A stretch of DNA of 64,000 nt, taken from assembly GCF_045984285.3 (NCBI RefSeq), contig NZ_JBJQIK030000002.1:682001-746000 (forward strand), given 5' to 3'. Within the stretch, counting starts at the first letter, position 1. Every line of letters begins with the position of its first letter. Shown here piece by piece: positions 25,899 through 34,351 of the stretch. The notes under the pieces were generated by a model. That model worked only from the letters and a program-made list of their open reading frames with translations. It had not been told where the DNA came from and did not search any database. This DNA comes from Rugamonas sp045984285 (GTDB lineage: Bacteria > Pseudomonadota > Gammaproteobacteria > Burkholderiales > Burkholderiaceae_D). The translations under genes and the position numbers were made by a program.

Positions 25899-26329
25899 GC
25901 TTTCGATTCGATGGCGGCCTGCAGCGATTCAAGGAACTCGGTAATCATGGCCAGCTTGTCGCGGTCAACGCCGCCCAGCAGCTCTTCGCGGAAGGGATCG
26001 GCCAGGCTGCGCAGGTGGGCATAGACGGCGCGGCCGCTGTCCGTGAGGGCGACCAGCTTCACCCGGCGGTCGGTCGGCGATGGCTGGCGTTCCATATGCC
26101 CGGCCTTCACCATGCGGTCCACCATGGACACCATGGACGGGTCTTCGATGCCGAGCAGGCGGGCCAGCTCGGTTTGCGGCACCGGGCCGTACTTGGCCAG
26201 CGAGCCGATCGCGAGCCAGCTGGCCTGGCTCAGGCCGAGCTCCTTCATGCGCCGGTCCAGGGCGAGGCGCCAGGCGCGGGCCGTGCTGTGCAGGGCGTGG
26301 GAAAAGCGTTCTTCGATAGTCAGCGACAT
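25895..26329 (-). CDS. MarR family repressor of the EmrAB-type pump
   Basis: A 144-residue MarR protein. The winged helix spans about residues 45-100 (LGLSQASWLAIGSLAKYG, then IEDPSMVSMVDRMVKAG and the wing SPTDRRVKLVALT). It is the first gene of the pump operon. A perfect 12-base palindrome 16 bases upstream overlaps a TATACT -10 box, so autorepression with release by a phenolic or drug ligand is likely. The family is clear; the ligand cannot be read from sequence. Confidence 0.92.
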   Translation of the reverse strand: MSLTIEERFSHALHSTARAWRLALDRRMKELGLSQASWLAIGSLAKYGPVPQTELARLLGIEDPSMVSMVDRMVKAGHMERQPSPTDRRVKLVALTDSGRAVYAHLRSLADPFREELLGGVDRDKLAMITEFLESLQAAIESKA

Positions 26330-26345
26330 ATAAGATGGCTAATGG

Positions 26346-26357
26346 TTAGATATCTAA
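26346..26357. promoter_or_regulatory. Palindromic operator of the marR-emr operon
   Basis: The perfect palindrome TTAGATATCTAA lies 17 bases before the marR start. It touches a probable -10 element TATACT on the minus strand (26357-26362). This fits MarR-type steric repression. Confidence 0.65.
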
Positions 26358-26390
26358 GTATATTCTATCACGCAATATTTAAGTGCGCTG

Positions 26391-26424
26391 GCGTACATAC
26401 GGACGCCCGGCTCAGCCTTAGAAT
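26391..26424 (+). promoter_or_regulatory. Possible promoter with GCGTACATACGG element
   Basis: GCGTACATACGG (26391-26402) is followed by TAGAAT at 26419-26424, 28 bases from motif start to -10 start. A closely similar element with the same 28-base offset lies before the gene at 33870, and a third copy lies before the hemerythrin gene. The motif is seen directly; promoter function is inferred. Confidence 0.4.
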
Positions 26425-26463
26425 GCCGGTATGGCGCTTGCCATGACTTTTAGTGAGTACGAC

Positions 26464-26919
26464 ATGAAAACTATCCTCCTCGCCGCCAGTCTGCTGGCCA
26501 TTTCAGCAGCCGCCTCCGCGCAGGACGTCGGTGTATCCATCAATATCGGCCAGCCCGGTTTCTATGGCCGCATCGACATCGGCAACACGGCGCCGCCGCC
26601 CGTGATTTACGCCCAGCCCATCATCGTGCAGCGCCCGGCGCACTACATCGAAGAACCGCTGTACCTGCGTGTTCCGCCTGGCCACGCGAAAAACTGGCGC
26701 AAGCACTGCGGCCGGTATAATGCCTGTGGGCGCCGCGTCTACTTTGTGCGCGACAGCTGGTACCTGAACGATTACGCGCCGCGCTACCGCGCCGAGCACG
26801 GACACCGGGACCATCACGATCACGACCGTGGTCACGGCCGCGACAAGCACGAGCGCAAGCACGACAAGCACGACAAGCACGACAATCACGGCAAGGGGCA
26901 CGGCAGGGGCCACGACTGA
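26464..26919 (+). CDS. Secreted His/Asp/Lys-rich protein
   Basis: A 151-residue protein with a signal peptide (MKTILLAASLLAISAAASAQ, cleavage after ASA). The mature part has a Pro/Tyr-rich segment (RPAHYIEEPLYLRVPPGHAK) and a pair of cysteines in KHCGRYNACGRR, then a low-complexity tail rich in H, D, K, R and G (HDHDRGHGRDKHERKHDK) from about residue 115. The tail could bind divalent metals such as Ni, Zn or Cu. Similar periplasmic proteins are common and uncharacterised in Burkholderiales. The start is set at the signal peptide rather than at an earlier ATG. Confidence 0.8.
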   Translation: MKTILLAASLLAISAAASAQDVGVSINIGQPGFYGRIDIGNTAPPPVIYAQPIIVQRPAHYIEEPLYLRVPPGHAKNWRKHCGRYNACGRRVYFVRDSWYLNDYAPRYRAEHGHRDHHDHDRGHGRDKHERKHDKHDKHDNHGKGHGRGHD

Positions 26920-26958
26920 CGATGGCGGGCCGCCGCCCCATCACTCAGGGAGAACCGT

Positions 26959-28257
26959 TTGCAAAGCAAATTCGTGATCGTAGGAGGTGGGGCGGGCGGC
27001 CTGGAGCTGGCCTGCAAACTGGGGCGCAAGCTGGGCCCCGCCAAGGTGATGCTGGTGGACAGCCGCCTCTATCACATCTGGAAGCCCTCGCTGCATGAAG
27101 TGGCGGCCGGCACGCTGGACATCCACCAGGAAGGCCTGTCCTACCAGATGCTGGCGCATGACAACGGCTTCACCTATGTCTACGGCGCCATGCGCGCGCT
27201 GGACACGGCCGCCAACACCATTACCGTCGATGCCATCGCCACCCAGGCGGGTGAGACCGTGCTGCCGGAGCGGCAAATCCATTTCGAGCATCTTGTGATG
27301 GCTGTCGGCAGCACCTCCAATTATTTCGGCGTGCCGGGCGCCGCCGAGCACACCATCTCCCTCAATGCCACCGAAGACGCGGAGCGCTTCCGCCTTACCC
27401 TGCTCAAGCTGCTGACCAAGGCCGCGCTGGAGAAGGGCGACCGCAGCACTTCCGGCGTGGACGTGGTCATCATCGGCGGCGGCGCCACCGGCGTGGAGCT
27501 GGCGGCGGAGCTGCGCGAAGCGAGCGGCGTCTACACCGCTTACGGCTTCGGCCACCTCGACCCGAAGAAGGATGTGCGCATCACGCTGCTGGAAGGCGCC
27601 CCGCGCATCCTGGCGCCGCTACCGGAACGCGTGTCCGGCGCCGCGCTCAAGCTGCTGAATGAACGCGGCATCACCGTCGTTACCGATACCCGCGTCACCG
27701 ACATCAAGCCGGACCACGTTACCGTGGCCAAGGGCGAGGTCTATCCCTGCGATATCGTGGTGTGGGCGGCCGGCATCAAGGCGCCGGACTTCCTGCGCGG
27801 CCTCGGCCTGCCGGTGGCCAAGGGCGGGCAGATCGAAGTGAGCGGGGAACTGGTGGTGAAAGGCTTCCCGAATATCTACGCGCTGGGCGACTGCGCCCTG
27901 TGCATCGGCGCAGACGGCAAGCCGGTGCCGCCGCGCGCCCAGGCCGCGCATCAGCAGGCCGACTACCTGCTGGCCGCCTTCCTGCGCATCGAACGCGGCC
28001 AGGCGCCGCTGGGCAAGCCATACGAATACCGCGACTACGGTTCGCTGGTGTCTTTCGGGCAGTCCACCTCGGTGGGCAGCCTGATGGGCTCATTGCGCGG
28101 GTTCAACTGGTTCGTGGAAGGCTTCTTCGCGCGCATGATGTACACCAGCCTGCACCTGATGCACCACCAGGCCGTGCTGGGATCGATCCGTACCGGCGTG
28201 CTGGCGCTGGCGCGCTTCCTCATCAAGCGCACCACGCCGCTGGTCAAGCTGCACTAA
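26959..28257 (+). CDS. ndh: Type II NADH:quinone oxidoreductase (NDH-2)
   Basis: A 432-residue flavoprotein. The first dinucleotide motif VIVGGGAGGLELA binds FAD and the second VVIIGGGATGVELAAEL binds NADH. The C-terminal NIYALGDCALC is the FAD-contacting ATG-GD motif, and the last about 80 residues form the membrane-binding end (HLMHHQAVLGSI). It transfers electrons from NADH to quinone without pumping protons. The TTG at 26959 is the only start that keeps the N-terminal beta strand, with CAGGGAGA just upstream. It is 39 bases after the His-rich gene and could be co-transcribed. Confidence 0.92.
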   Translation: MQSKFVIVGGGAGGLELACKLGRKLGPAKVMLVDSRLYHIWKPSLHEVAAGTLDIHQEGLSYQMLAHDNGFTYVYGAMRALDTAANTITVDAIATQAGETVLPERQIHFEHLVMAVGSTSNYFGVPGAAEHTISLNATEDAERFRLTLLKLLTKAALEKGDRSTSGVDVVIIGGGATGVELAAELREASGVYTAYGFGHLDPKKDVRITLLEGAPRILAPLPERVSGAALKLLNERGITVVTDTRVTDIKPDHVTVAKGEVYPCDIVVWAAGIKAPDFLRGLGLPVAKGGQIEVSGELVVKGFPNIYALGDCALCIGADGKPVPPRAQAAHQQADYLLAAFLRIERGQAPLGKPYEYRDYGSLVSFGQSTSVGSLMGSLRGFNWFVEGFFARMMYTSLHLMHHQAVLGSIRTGVLALARFLIKRTTPLVKLH

Positions 28258-28263
28258 TGCGCA

Positions 28264-29697
28264 CTAGCGCGGCGTGAGCCGCATGCGCATCGGCGCGGGG
28301 CCCATCACAAAGCCCATCACCTCCTCGGGCGGCAGGCCGTCTGCGGCCTCGAGGCTGGCGATATTGAAGCGGCGCAGCAGCGCCGCGATCGCCACCTTGA
28401 TCTCCAGCAGCGACAGGTAGCGGCCCGGGCACATGCGCGGCCCGCCGCCGAAGGGCAGGTGCACACCGCGCGCGCCGCCGCCGCCTTCCAGCCAGCGCTC
28501 CGGATCGAACTGCTGCGCGAGCGGGAAGTACTGCTTGTCCATCGTGTCATGCCGCATCACGCACCACAGCAGCGTTTCCGCGGGCAGGGCGATGCCGGCC
28601 ACCTGAGTGTCCTTTACCGCCTGCAGTGGAATGAAGGGCGCCGCCGGCTTCAGGCGCATGGCTTCGTGCGCGCAGGCGTCGATGTAATCCAGCGCATCGG
28701 CCTGGGCCAGCGTCATGTGCTCCACGTCCGGCACATGCTGGTCCAGTTCCGCCTGGACGCGGCGCATCGCTTCCGGATTGGTATGCAGCAGCCAGACCAG
28801 CCACCCCAGCACGCTGGCCGTGGTATCCTCGCCGGCCAGCAGCATGGTGGTGACATTGCCCACCACGTCCAGGTCGCCCAGGCCGCTGTCAGGCTGGTCG
28901 GTGGCGGCGATCATCGCGTGCAGCAGATTGGAAGGATTGGCGGCAAGCGCCGGATTGGCCGCCATCTCGGCGCGCGCCTCGGCCACGAAGCCGTTGACGG
29001 CGCGGCGGAACTCGGCCGAGCTGTGTTCCAGCTCGCGGTCGGCTTTCAGTTTGAAATAGCGCCAGTAGGGGAAGGGCATGAAGGAGCGCCGCGCCACGCC
29101 GGACAGCACCACTTCCATATGCTCCTGGATCACGTCGTCGCCCGTTTCCACGGTATTGACCTCGGCGCCGAAGGCCAGGCCCGCGATCACATCGACGGTG
29201 AAGCGTTTCAGGTCGGCGCCCAGGTCGATGCTTGCGCCCTGTTGCGCCGCCTGCATCCAGCGCTTCTCCAGCCGGGCGCCAACCTTGTTCAGCAGGGGAA
29301 AGTAGGCCTTGATGGCATGCGGCGCGAAGGCCTGCATCACCATGCGGCGCTGCTTGCGCCAGTGCGTGCCTTCGGCCAGGAACACGCCCGGCGGGCCGTC
29401 CAGCTCGATCGATACCTCGGCCGTGATGGCGGGCCGGCGGAAGGTATCCGGCCGCTCGCGCAGGATATCGGCGATCACCGCATGGTCGCTGAACACCACC
29501 ACCGGCTTGTTGGCCATCTGCACCCGGAAGCAGGGCCCGTACTTGCGCGCCCAGCTTTCCATCTGCAAGTGAATGCTGCGCGGCTTCAGCTGCAGGGCGT
29601 TGCCCAGCAGGGGCAGGCCGCGCGGGCCGGGAAGGTCGGCAATGCGCCGCGGCGGCGTGGTGGCGGTGTCGGTGCGGGCGCTGGTAGGTGCGCTCAT
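28264..29697 (-). CDS. Cytochrome P450
   Basis: A 477-residue soluble P450. The N-terminus has the Pro-rich hinge DLPGPRGLPLLGN. The I-helix oxygen-activation motif is LLAGEDTTAS, the K-helix ExxR is EAMR, and the heme-binding loop is FGGGPRMCPGR with the axial Cys near residue 423. The overall pattern resembles CYP4/CYP102-like fatty-acid or long-chain hydroxylases more than small actinobacterial P450s, but the substrate is unknown. No ferredoxin or reductase gene is adjacent. An AraC-type regulator starts 97 bases away in the opposite direction and may control it. Confidence 0.93.
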   Translation of the reverse strand: MSAPTSARTDTATTPPRRIADLPGPRGLPLLGNALQLKPRSIHLQMESWARKYGPCFRVQMANKPVVVFSDHAVIADILRERPDTFRRPAITAEVSIELDGPPGVFLAEGTHWRKQRRMVMQAFAPHAIKAYFPLLNKVGARLEKRWMQAAQQGASIDLGADLKRFTVDVIAGLAFGAEVNTVETGDDVIQEHMEVVLSGVARRSFMPFPYWRYFKLKADRELEHSSAEFRRAVNGFVAEARAEMAANPALAANPSNLLHAMIAATDQPDSGLGDLDVVGNVTTMLLAGEDTTASVLGWLVWLLHTNPEAMRRVQAELDQHVPDVEHMTLAQADALDYIDACAHEAMRLKPAAPFIPLQAVKDTQVAGIALPAETLLWCVMRHDTMDKQYFPLAQQFDPERWLEGGGGARGVHLPFGGGPRMCPGRYLSLLEIKVAIAALLRRFNIASLEAADGLPPEEVMGFVMGPAPMRMRLTPR

Positions 29698-29794
29698 GAA
29701 CTCTCCTGTGGGTGGTCATCGGATGCAGCCAGTATTGCAGGACAGCGGACCGGCGTCTTGAATCTTTTCGACACGGCTCGGCTACAATGATCGC

Positions 29795-30652
29795 ATGCCG
29801 GACGCCATTTCGTCACCGCCAACCATTGCACGCCTGATTGCGCCGCGCATTGCGCTGGCTTCCTGCCTGCGCGCCATCGTCGAGCGCAGTACGCTCGGCT
29901 GCGCTTTGCCCCCCGACCAGCGCCTGAACCGGTATCCGGCCACGCCGTTCTGCGGCATTACCCTGCTGTTCGAGGGCGAGCTCGCGCTGGTGCAGCCAGC
30001 CATCGAGGGTGCCGTCCTGCGGCCGCGGCAGGCCCTGTTCTTTGGCCCGCACACCATGCCCACCATCAGCGGCAGCCCGGGCGAAGTGCACTTCATGACG
30101 CTGATGTTCTTCCCCGACGCGATGCACCGGCTGACCGGCATCGACATGGCTGGCATGATGGACCAGATGCTGCCGATGGAACAGGTGCTGGACGCCGGAT
30201 GGCAGGCGATGGCGGCCGCTGTCTTCGCTGCGGCGGATGCGGAGGCGCGCACACGCATCGTCGAGGACTTCCTGGAACCGCGCTGGCAAGCGTCACGCCA
30301 GCCGGAGCTGGCCGCCGGTGTAACGGACTGGGTACGCGGCCTCGCTGTTCGCGCCGCCGCTGCAGGACTGGGCCGCAGCGCCCGTATGGCCGAGCGGCGT
30401 ATCCGCGCGTGGGCGGGGCAGCCCATGCGTTCGCTGCGCCGTATCCATCGTGCGGAGCAGTCGTTTTTTGAGGCGCGCGCAGAACTGCTGCACGGCAAGG
30501 TGTCGTGGAGCGATGTCGCCGCGCGCGGCGGTTATGCCGACCAGGCGCACCTGAGCCGCGAAGCGCGCCAGATCACGGGCCTGCCGCCCAGCGAATTCGC
30601 GCGCCTGAGCCTGACCGATGAAAGTTTCTGGGTGTACCGGATCTGGAATTAG
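29795..30652 (+). CDS. AraC family transcriptional regulator
   Basis: A 285-residue protein. The N-terminal 150 residues form an AraC-type sensing region (FCGITLLFEGELAL, ALFFGPHTMP). The C-terminal AraC double helix-turn-helix spans about 200-275 (GLGRSARMAERRIRAWAG, then VSWSDVAARGGYADQAHLSR and TGLPPSEF). It is divergent from the P450 gene. A TACAAT box ends 6 bases before the ATG with no ribosome site between, so the transcript may be leaderless if that box is used. The end overlaps the convergent kinase gene by 4 bases. Confidence 0.88.
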   Translation: MPDAISSPPTIARLIAPRIALASCLRAIVERSTLGCALPPDQRLNRYPATPFCGITLLFEGELALVQPAIEGAVLRPRQALFFGPHTMPTISGSPGEVHFMTLMFFPDAMHRLTGIDMAGMMDQMLPMEQVLDAGWQAMAAAVFAAADAEARTRIVEDFLEPRWQASRQPELAAGVTDWVRGLAVRAAAAGLGRSARMAERRIRAWAGQPMRSLRRIHRAEQSFFEARAELLHGKVSWSDVAARGGYADQAHLSREARQITGLPPSEFARLSLTDESFWVYRIWN

Positions 30653-31359
30653 CTGGCCTGCGGAACCGGCTTGGGCAGGATGACAGTGAGCGCCGAGCCG
30701 CCGTCCGGGTTGCCGTTCAGGGCCAGCCTGCCGCCCAGGTAGACCGCCCGTTCGCGCACCACGCGCAGGCCGTATTTGCCGTCGGTTCCGGCCGGCTGGC
30801 TGCCGGGGCCGACGCCGTTGTCCTTCACCGTCAGCATGATCTCGTCCTCGTTGTCGTCAACGATCACATCCACCTCGGTGGCGCCGGCATGGGCGGTGAC
30901 ATTGCGCAGGCCTTCTTCCAGCGTGCGCAGCAGCACCACGGCGTGGCTGCGCGGCACCATCGGTTCCTCATCCGGCAGGCTGCAGCGAGAGGTAATGCCG
31001 TGCTGCTCGCCGAACTGTGTGACCAGTTCGCTGAGTGCAACGCGGATGCCGAGGAACTCCAGCTTGTCGTTCCACAGCCGGTGCTGCATCTGGCGGTTGG
31101 TCTCGATAATGGTGTGCAGCAAATTCTTCATCTGCGTCGCGCGGTCCAGCAGGGCCGGTTCCTGCGGCAGCTTGGCCGTCAGCAGGCCGAGGTGCATGGT
31201 CAGTGCGGTCAGCGAGGAGCCCAGGCTGTCGTGCAGCTGGCGCGCGAGAGCCCGGCGCTCATTGTCCCAACAGGTGTTGACGTGGCCGAGCAGGTCGCTC
31301 AGGTCGGCGGCGCGCATTGCGCTGTGCTGGTCTTCCGGTGCAGAAGCGGACATGGTCAT
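30649..31359 (-). CDS. NarX/DegS-type histidine kinase lacking a sensor domain
   Basis: A 236-residue cytoplasmic kinase. The dimerisation and phosphoacceptor segment is ERRALARQLHDSLGSSLTAL (residues about 35-54), the HisKA_3 type, with His in LHDS. The HATPase part has ALLRTLEEGLRNVTAHAGA (N-box), VKDNGVGPG (G1) and YGLRVVRERAVYLGG (G2). No membrane or PAS domain is present, so it must receive its signal from a partner. No cognate LuxR-type regulator is adjacent. The ATG at 31359 is chosen over a TTG three bases upstream. Confidence 0.85.
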   Translation of the reverse strand: MTMSASAPEDQHSAMRAADLSDLLGHVNTCWDNERRALARQLHDSLGSSLTALTMHLGLLTAKLPQEPALLDRATQMKNLLHTIIETNRQMQHRLWNDKLEFLGIRVALSELVTQFGEQHGITSRCSLPDEEPMVPRSHAVVLLRTLEEGLRNVTAHAGATEVDVIVDDNEDEIMLTVKDNGVGPGSQPAGTDGKYGLRVVRERAVYLGGRLALNGNPDGGSALTVILPKPVPQAS

Positions 31360-31439
31360 CAAATAAATGCCAATCGTTAAGGAAACCGATCATACATGAG
31401 GTTTTGAGGAAATGTCGCACGGGCATAAATCGTGAAATG

Positions 31440-31451
31440 GCGCACATACAG
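31440..31451 (+). promoter_or_regulatory. GCGCACATACAG element upstream of hemerythrin gene
   Basis: A 12-base motif, identical to one at 33788-33799, lies 57 bases before the hemerythrin start. A variant is found at 26391-26402. It may be part of an alternative-sigma promoter or a regulator site; no clear -10 follows at the expected distance here. Confidence 0.35.
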
Positions 31452-31508
31452 CAGCTTACAAAGCTGAGAAGCTGTGCCTGTAAGCCGACCAACCACCAAG
31501 GAGCAGCC

Positions 31509-32024
31509 ATGAGCGCGACAGCCAAATCCCAGGACGCTATTGCCCTGTTGAAGAAAGACCACGACGAAGTCAAAGCCATGTTCAAGCAGTATGAAGAACT
31601 GGGCGACCGCGCCTTTGCCAGCAAAAAAAAACTGGCCGACAAGATCTGCCTCGAACTGACCAAGCACGCCACGGCCGAGGAGGAAATCTTCTACCCTGCG
31701 GTGCGCGGCGCCTTCGAAGAAAGCGAAGACCTGGTCGATGAAGCGACGGTGGAACACGCCTCCGCCAAGGACCTGATCGCCCAGATCAGCACCATGGACC
31801 CGCATGACGACCTGTACGACGCAAAAGTGAAAGTGCTGGGCGAATACATCGACCACCACGTCAAGGAAGAGGAGCAGGAGATGTTCCCGCAGGCGAAGAA
31901 GAGCGGCCTGGACATGGTCGAGCTGGGTGAACAGATCCAGGCGCGCAAGGACGAGATCGATACCGTCCCCGGCGTGGAAATGCCTGGCGCGCCGAAAGTG
32001 CGCTACAGCCAGCCTAGCCTCTGA
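31509..32024 (+). CDS. Hemerythrin HHE-domain protein
   Basis: A 171-residue four-helix protein. Iron-ligand residues appear in order: KKDHDEVKAMF (His19 region), LTKHATAEEEIFYPA (H..EE), VEHASAKDLI and EYIDHHVKEEEQEMFP. This matches the HHE domain, which binds a diiron centre and senses or stores O2, NO or iron. The C-terminal 30 residues are Pro-rich and variable. It sits in a signalling cluster and may act as an oxygen or NO sensor, but that is inference. GGAGCAGCC before the ATG is the ribosome site. Its 3' end overlaps the convergent hybrid kinase by 11 bases. Confidence 0.9.
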   Translation: MSATAKSQDAIALLKKDHDEVKAMFKQYEELGDRAFASKKKLADKICLELTKHATAEEEIFYPAVRGAFEESEDLVDEATVEHASAKDLIAQISTMDPHDDLYDAKVKVLGEYIDHHVKEEEQEMFPQAKKSGLDMVELGEQIQARKDEIDTVPGVEMPGAPKVRYSQPSL

Positions 32025-33654
32025 CCGGCGCTTCCAGCTGAGCCGCCGCGCCGGCGGTGCAGCTGGCGATGGCCTTCATCAGGTTGTCGATATCGACCGG
32101 CTTTACCAGGTGCAGGTCGAAGCCGGCTTCCAGCACGCGGCGCTGGTCTTCGGCCAGGCCGTAGCCGGTGAGGGCGATCAGCTTGATGTGGTGGGTGTCC
32201 GGATTGGTGCGCATGCGGCGCGCCACTTCATAGCCGTCGATGCCCGGCAGGCCAATGTCGACCAGGGCGATATCCGGCCGGTAGCTGGTGGCCAGCTCCA
32301 GGCCGCGCAGGCCATCGGGCGCATTGCGCACCTCATAGCCATAGCAGCTCAGCATCATGGCCATCATTTCGCGGCCATCCTCATTGTCTTCAATCAGCAG
32401 CACATTCGGCTTGCTCTGTTGGTTCGGTTCCATGGTCTCTTGCCTTGGTTCGGTAACACGTTCGGTACGCGGCAGGCGCAAGGTAAAGGTGCTGCCTTCG
32501 CCCGCGCCCGCGCTGTGCGCCTGCACGCTGCCGCCATGCAGCTCCACCAGCCGGCGCACCAGCGCCAGGCCGATGCCGAGGCCGCCCTGTGCGCGGTCGA
32601 TGGTGCTGGTGCCCTGCACGAATACGTCGAACACATTCGGCAGCAGCTCGGGGGCGATGCCGACGCCCGTGTCATGCAGGCTGAGGATGACTTCCTCGTC
32701 CTCCACTTCCACAAAGATATCGATGGCGCCGCCGGGCGGCGTGTATTTCAGCGCATTGTCGAGCAGGTTACTGAAGATCTGTTCCAGCCGCGTCACGTCG
32801 CCGCTGACCCAGCCCGGCTCCAGCTCGGTGCTGATGGTGAAGTCCGCCGTGCGGCCGGTGGTCTTGTAGGTATCCAGGCAGTTCGATACCAGGGCCGCCA
32901 TGTCCAGCGGCACGCGGTTCAGCAGGATCTTGCCGGACATGGCGCGGCTCAGGTCCAGCAGGTCGTCCACGATGCGGCCCAGGTGATGGCTCTGGCGCTG
33001 GATGATCTGCTTGGCGCGCGCCACCCCGTCCTGCGACACGCCGGGCAGGCCGATCAGCGAGGCCGCGCTGCTGATGGCGCTGAGCGGGTTGCGCAGCTCA
33101 TGGCCCAGCATGGCCAGGAATTCGTCCTTCGCATGGTTCTGGCGCTCGGCCACCTTGCGTTCCTCGATCTCCTGCATCAGGCGCTTGTTGCTGGAGATGA
33201 GATCGGTGGTGCGCTGGCTCAGCTGGCGTGCCTGTTTCTTCAGTTCCTCGTTCTTCATCGCCAGGGCAACGAAGACCGAGATCTTTGCATACAGCACCTG
33301 CGGGATCACGGGGGTGAACAGGAAGTCCGCCGCGCCTTTCTGGTAGGCCTTCAGGCGGTCCAGTTCATCGGCCACGAAGGCGGTGATGAAGATAATGGGA
33401 ATGTTGGCGGAGCGCGCGCGCTGGTGGATCGCCTCGGCCGTCTCGAAGCCGTCCATGCCGGGCATGTTCACGTCCAGCAGGATGACGGCGAAATCGTTCA
33501 TCAGCACATGGCGCAGGGCTTCCTCGCCGCTGCGGGCGGCGATGACTTCATACGAATCCTGCTCAGCCCATTGCGCCAGCAAACTGGTCAGCGCGAACAG
33601 GCTGTTCGCGTCATCGTTGACGACCAGGATTTTTGGTTTTTCGAGTTTTGGCAC
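32014..33654 (-). CDS. REC-histidine kinase-REC hybrid protein
   Basis: A 546-residue soluble protein with a GTG start. The N-terminal receiver (about 8-125) has the phosphoacceptor Asp in VILLDVNMPGMDGF. A short coiled coil (RQLSQRTTDLISSNKRL) leads to the HisKA domain with His in LGHELRNPL (about 185-190). The HATPase domain spans about 290-405 (NLLDNALKYTPPGG, DTGVGI, GGLGIGLALVRRL). A second receiver occupies about 420-535 (LLIEDNEDG, ALVDIGLPGIDGY). Having receivers at both ends, it likely integrates an upstream phosphorelay. No membrane segment is visible. Confidence 0.92.
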   Translation of the reverse strand: MPKLEKPKILVVNDDANSLFALTSLLAQWAEQDSYEVIAARSGEEALRHVLMNDFAVILLDVNMPGMDGFETAEAIHQRARSANIPIIFITAFVADELDRLKAYQKGAADFLFTPVIPQVLYAKISVFVALAMKNEELKKQARQLSQRTTDLISSNKRLMQEIEERKVAERQNHAKDEFLAMLGHELRNPLSAISSAASLIGLPGVSQDGVARAKQIIQRQSHHLGRIVDDLLDLSRAMSGKILLNRVPLDMAALVSNCLDTYKTTGRTADFTISTELEPGWVSGDVTRLEQIFSNLLDNALKYTPPGGAIDIFVEVEDEEVILSLHDTGVGIAPELLPNVFDVFVQGTSTIDRAQGGLGIGLALVRRLVELHGGSVQAHSAGAGEGSTFTLRLPRTERVTEPRQETMEPNQQSKPNVLLIEDNEDGREMMAMMLSCYGYEVRNAPDGLRGLELATSYRPDIALVDIGLPGIDGYEVARRMRTNPDTHHIKLIALTGYGLAEDQRRVLEAGFDLHLVKPVDIDNLMKAIASCTAGAAAQLEAPVRG

Positions 33655-33869
33655 GATTAGTATTGTCCGTTTATTCGCTGGCGCAAAAAACGATGCTTAT
33701 AGTCAAAAGTTCGCTTGGATCATAGCAACAGCACAATTCAAAGTCAAAAGACTGTACGGCAACAGAACGCGCCCCCAACGTTCGATTGCGCACATACAGT
33801 GGCGGTCGCGCATGCCATAGTGAAAGCGTGAAACATCCGGCAAATTTACTGCGTGAAAGGACAGCCATC
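33655..33869 (+). promoter_or_regulatory. Intergenic region with GCGCACATACAG element before the 33870 gene
   Basis: A 215-base region between divergent genes. GCGCACATACAG at 33788-33799 is followed by CATAGT at 33816-33821, the same 28-base offset seen at 26391. The nonamer AGTCAAAAG occurs twice (near 33702 and 33742). A ribosome site GAAAGGA lies shortly before the ATG at 33870. No other gene is seen. Confidence 0.4.
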
Positions 33870-34286
33870 ATGAATATCGATACCGTTGTGGACAAGGACT
33901 ACCTGGGCAAATGCTTCCGCGACCTGGCCGACGCACCGCTCAGCGCGCTGCGCGGTGTCAGCGTCAAGGACGCCAAAGCGCTGCAGCAGGCTTTCGGCGT
34001 GAGCACCATCCGCGAGCTCGCCAACCTGAACTTTGTAAAGTGGGCTTCCGCCATCGCCACCCTGGCCGACGAGGAGCAGATGGCGCCGGAAGAGAAGGCC
34101 AAGGAAACGCTGCTGGACGATGCGGTGGAAATGACCTTCCCGGCCAGCGACCCCATCTCCGTCGATTCCGGCATTACGCGCATCGAAGTGCCGCCGGAAA
34201 AGGTGGATGCGCAAACCGACCACCAGCACGCGGGCAAGGTGGAAGAATCGACCGAATCGGGTAAGGAAGCAGCCACGGCTCATTGA
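33870..34286 (+). CDS. Small acidic protein with HhH-like and PASDP motifs
   Basis: A 138-residue cytoplasmic protein. Residues about 20-65 read as a helix-hairpin-helix-like segment (ALRGVSVKDAKALQQAFG, then TIRELANLNFVKWA). Residues about 78-100 carry LLDDAVEMTFPASDPISV, a motif shared by many small stress-related proteins of unknown function. The C-terminal 35 residues are acidic and low complexity. The start at 33870 is supported by GAAAGGA upstream. It shares an upstream motif with the hemerythrin gene. A strong terminator follows directly. Confidence 0.75.
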   Translation: MNIDTVVDKDYLGKCFRDLADAPLSALRGVSVKDAKALQQAFGVSTIRELANLNFVKWASAIATLADEEQMAPEEKAKETLLDDAVEMTFPASDPISVDSGITRIEVPPEKVDAQTDHQHAGKVEESTESGKEAATAH

Positions 34287-34302
34287 TAGCTGGTGAGATC
34301 GG

Positions 34303-34330
34303 AGCCCCGCCGCGGCGGGGCTTTTTTTTT
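34303..34330 (+). terminator. Rho-independent terminator after the 33870 gene
   Basis: A perfect 20-base palindrome (34303-34322, AGCCCCGCC pairing with GGCGGGGCT) is followed by a T-run to 34330. It lies 17 bases past the stop codon. Confidence 0.95.
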
Positions 34331-34351
34331 ATATATGGGTGGTGAGTCGGT

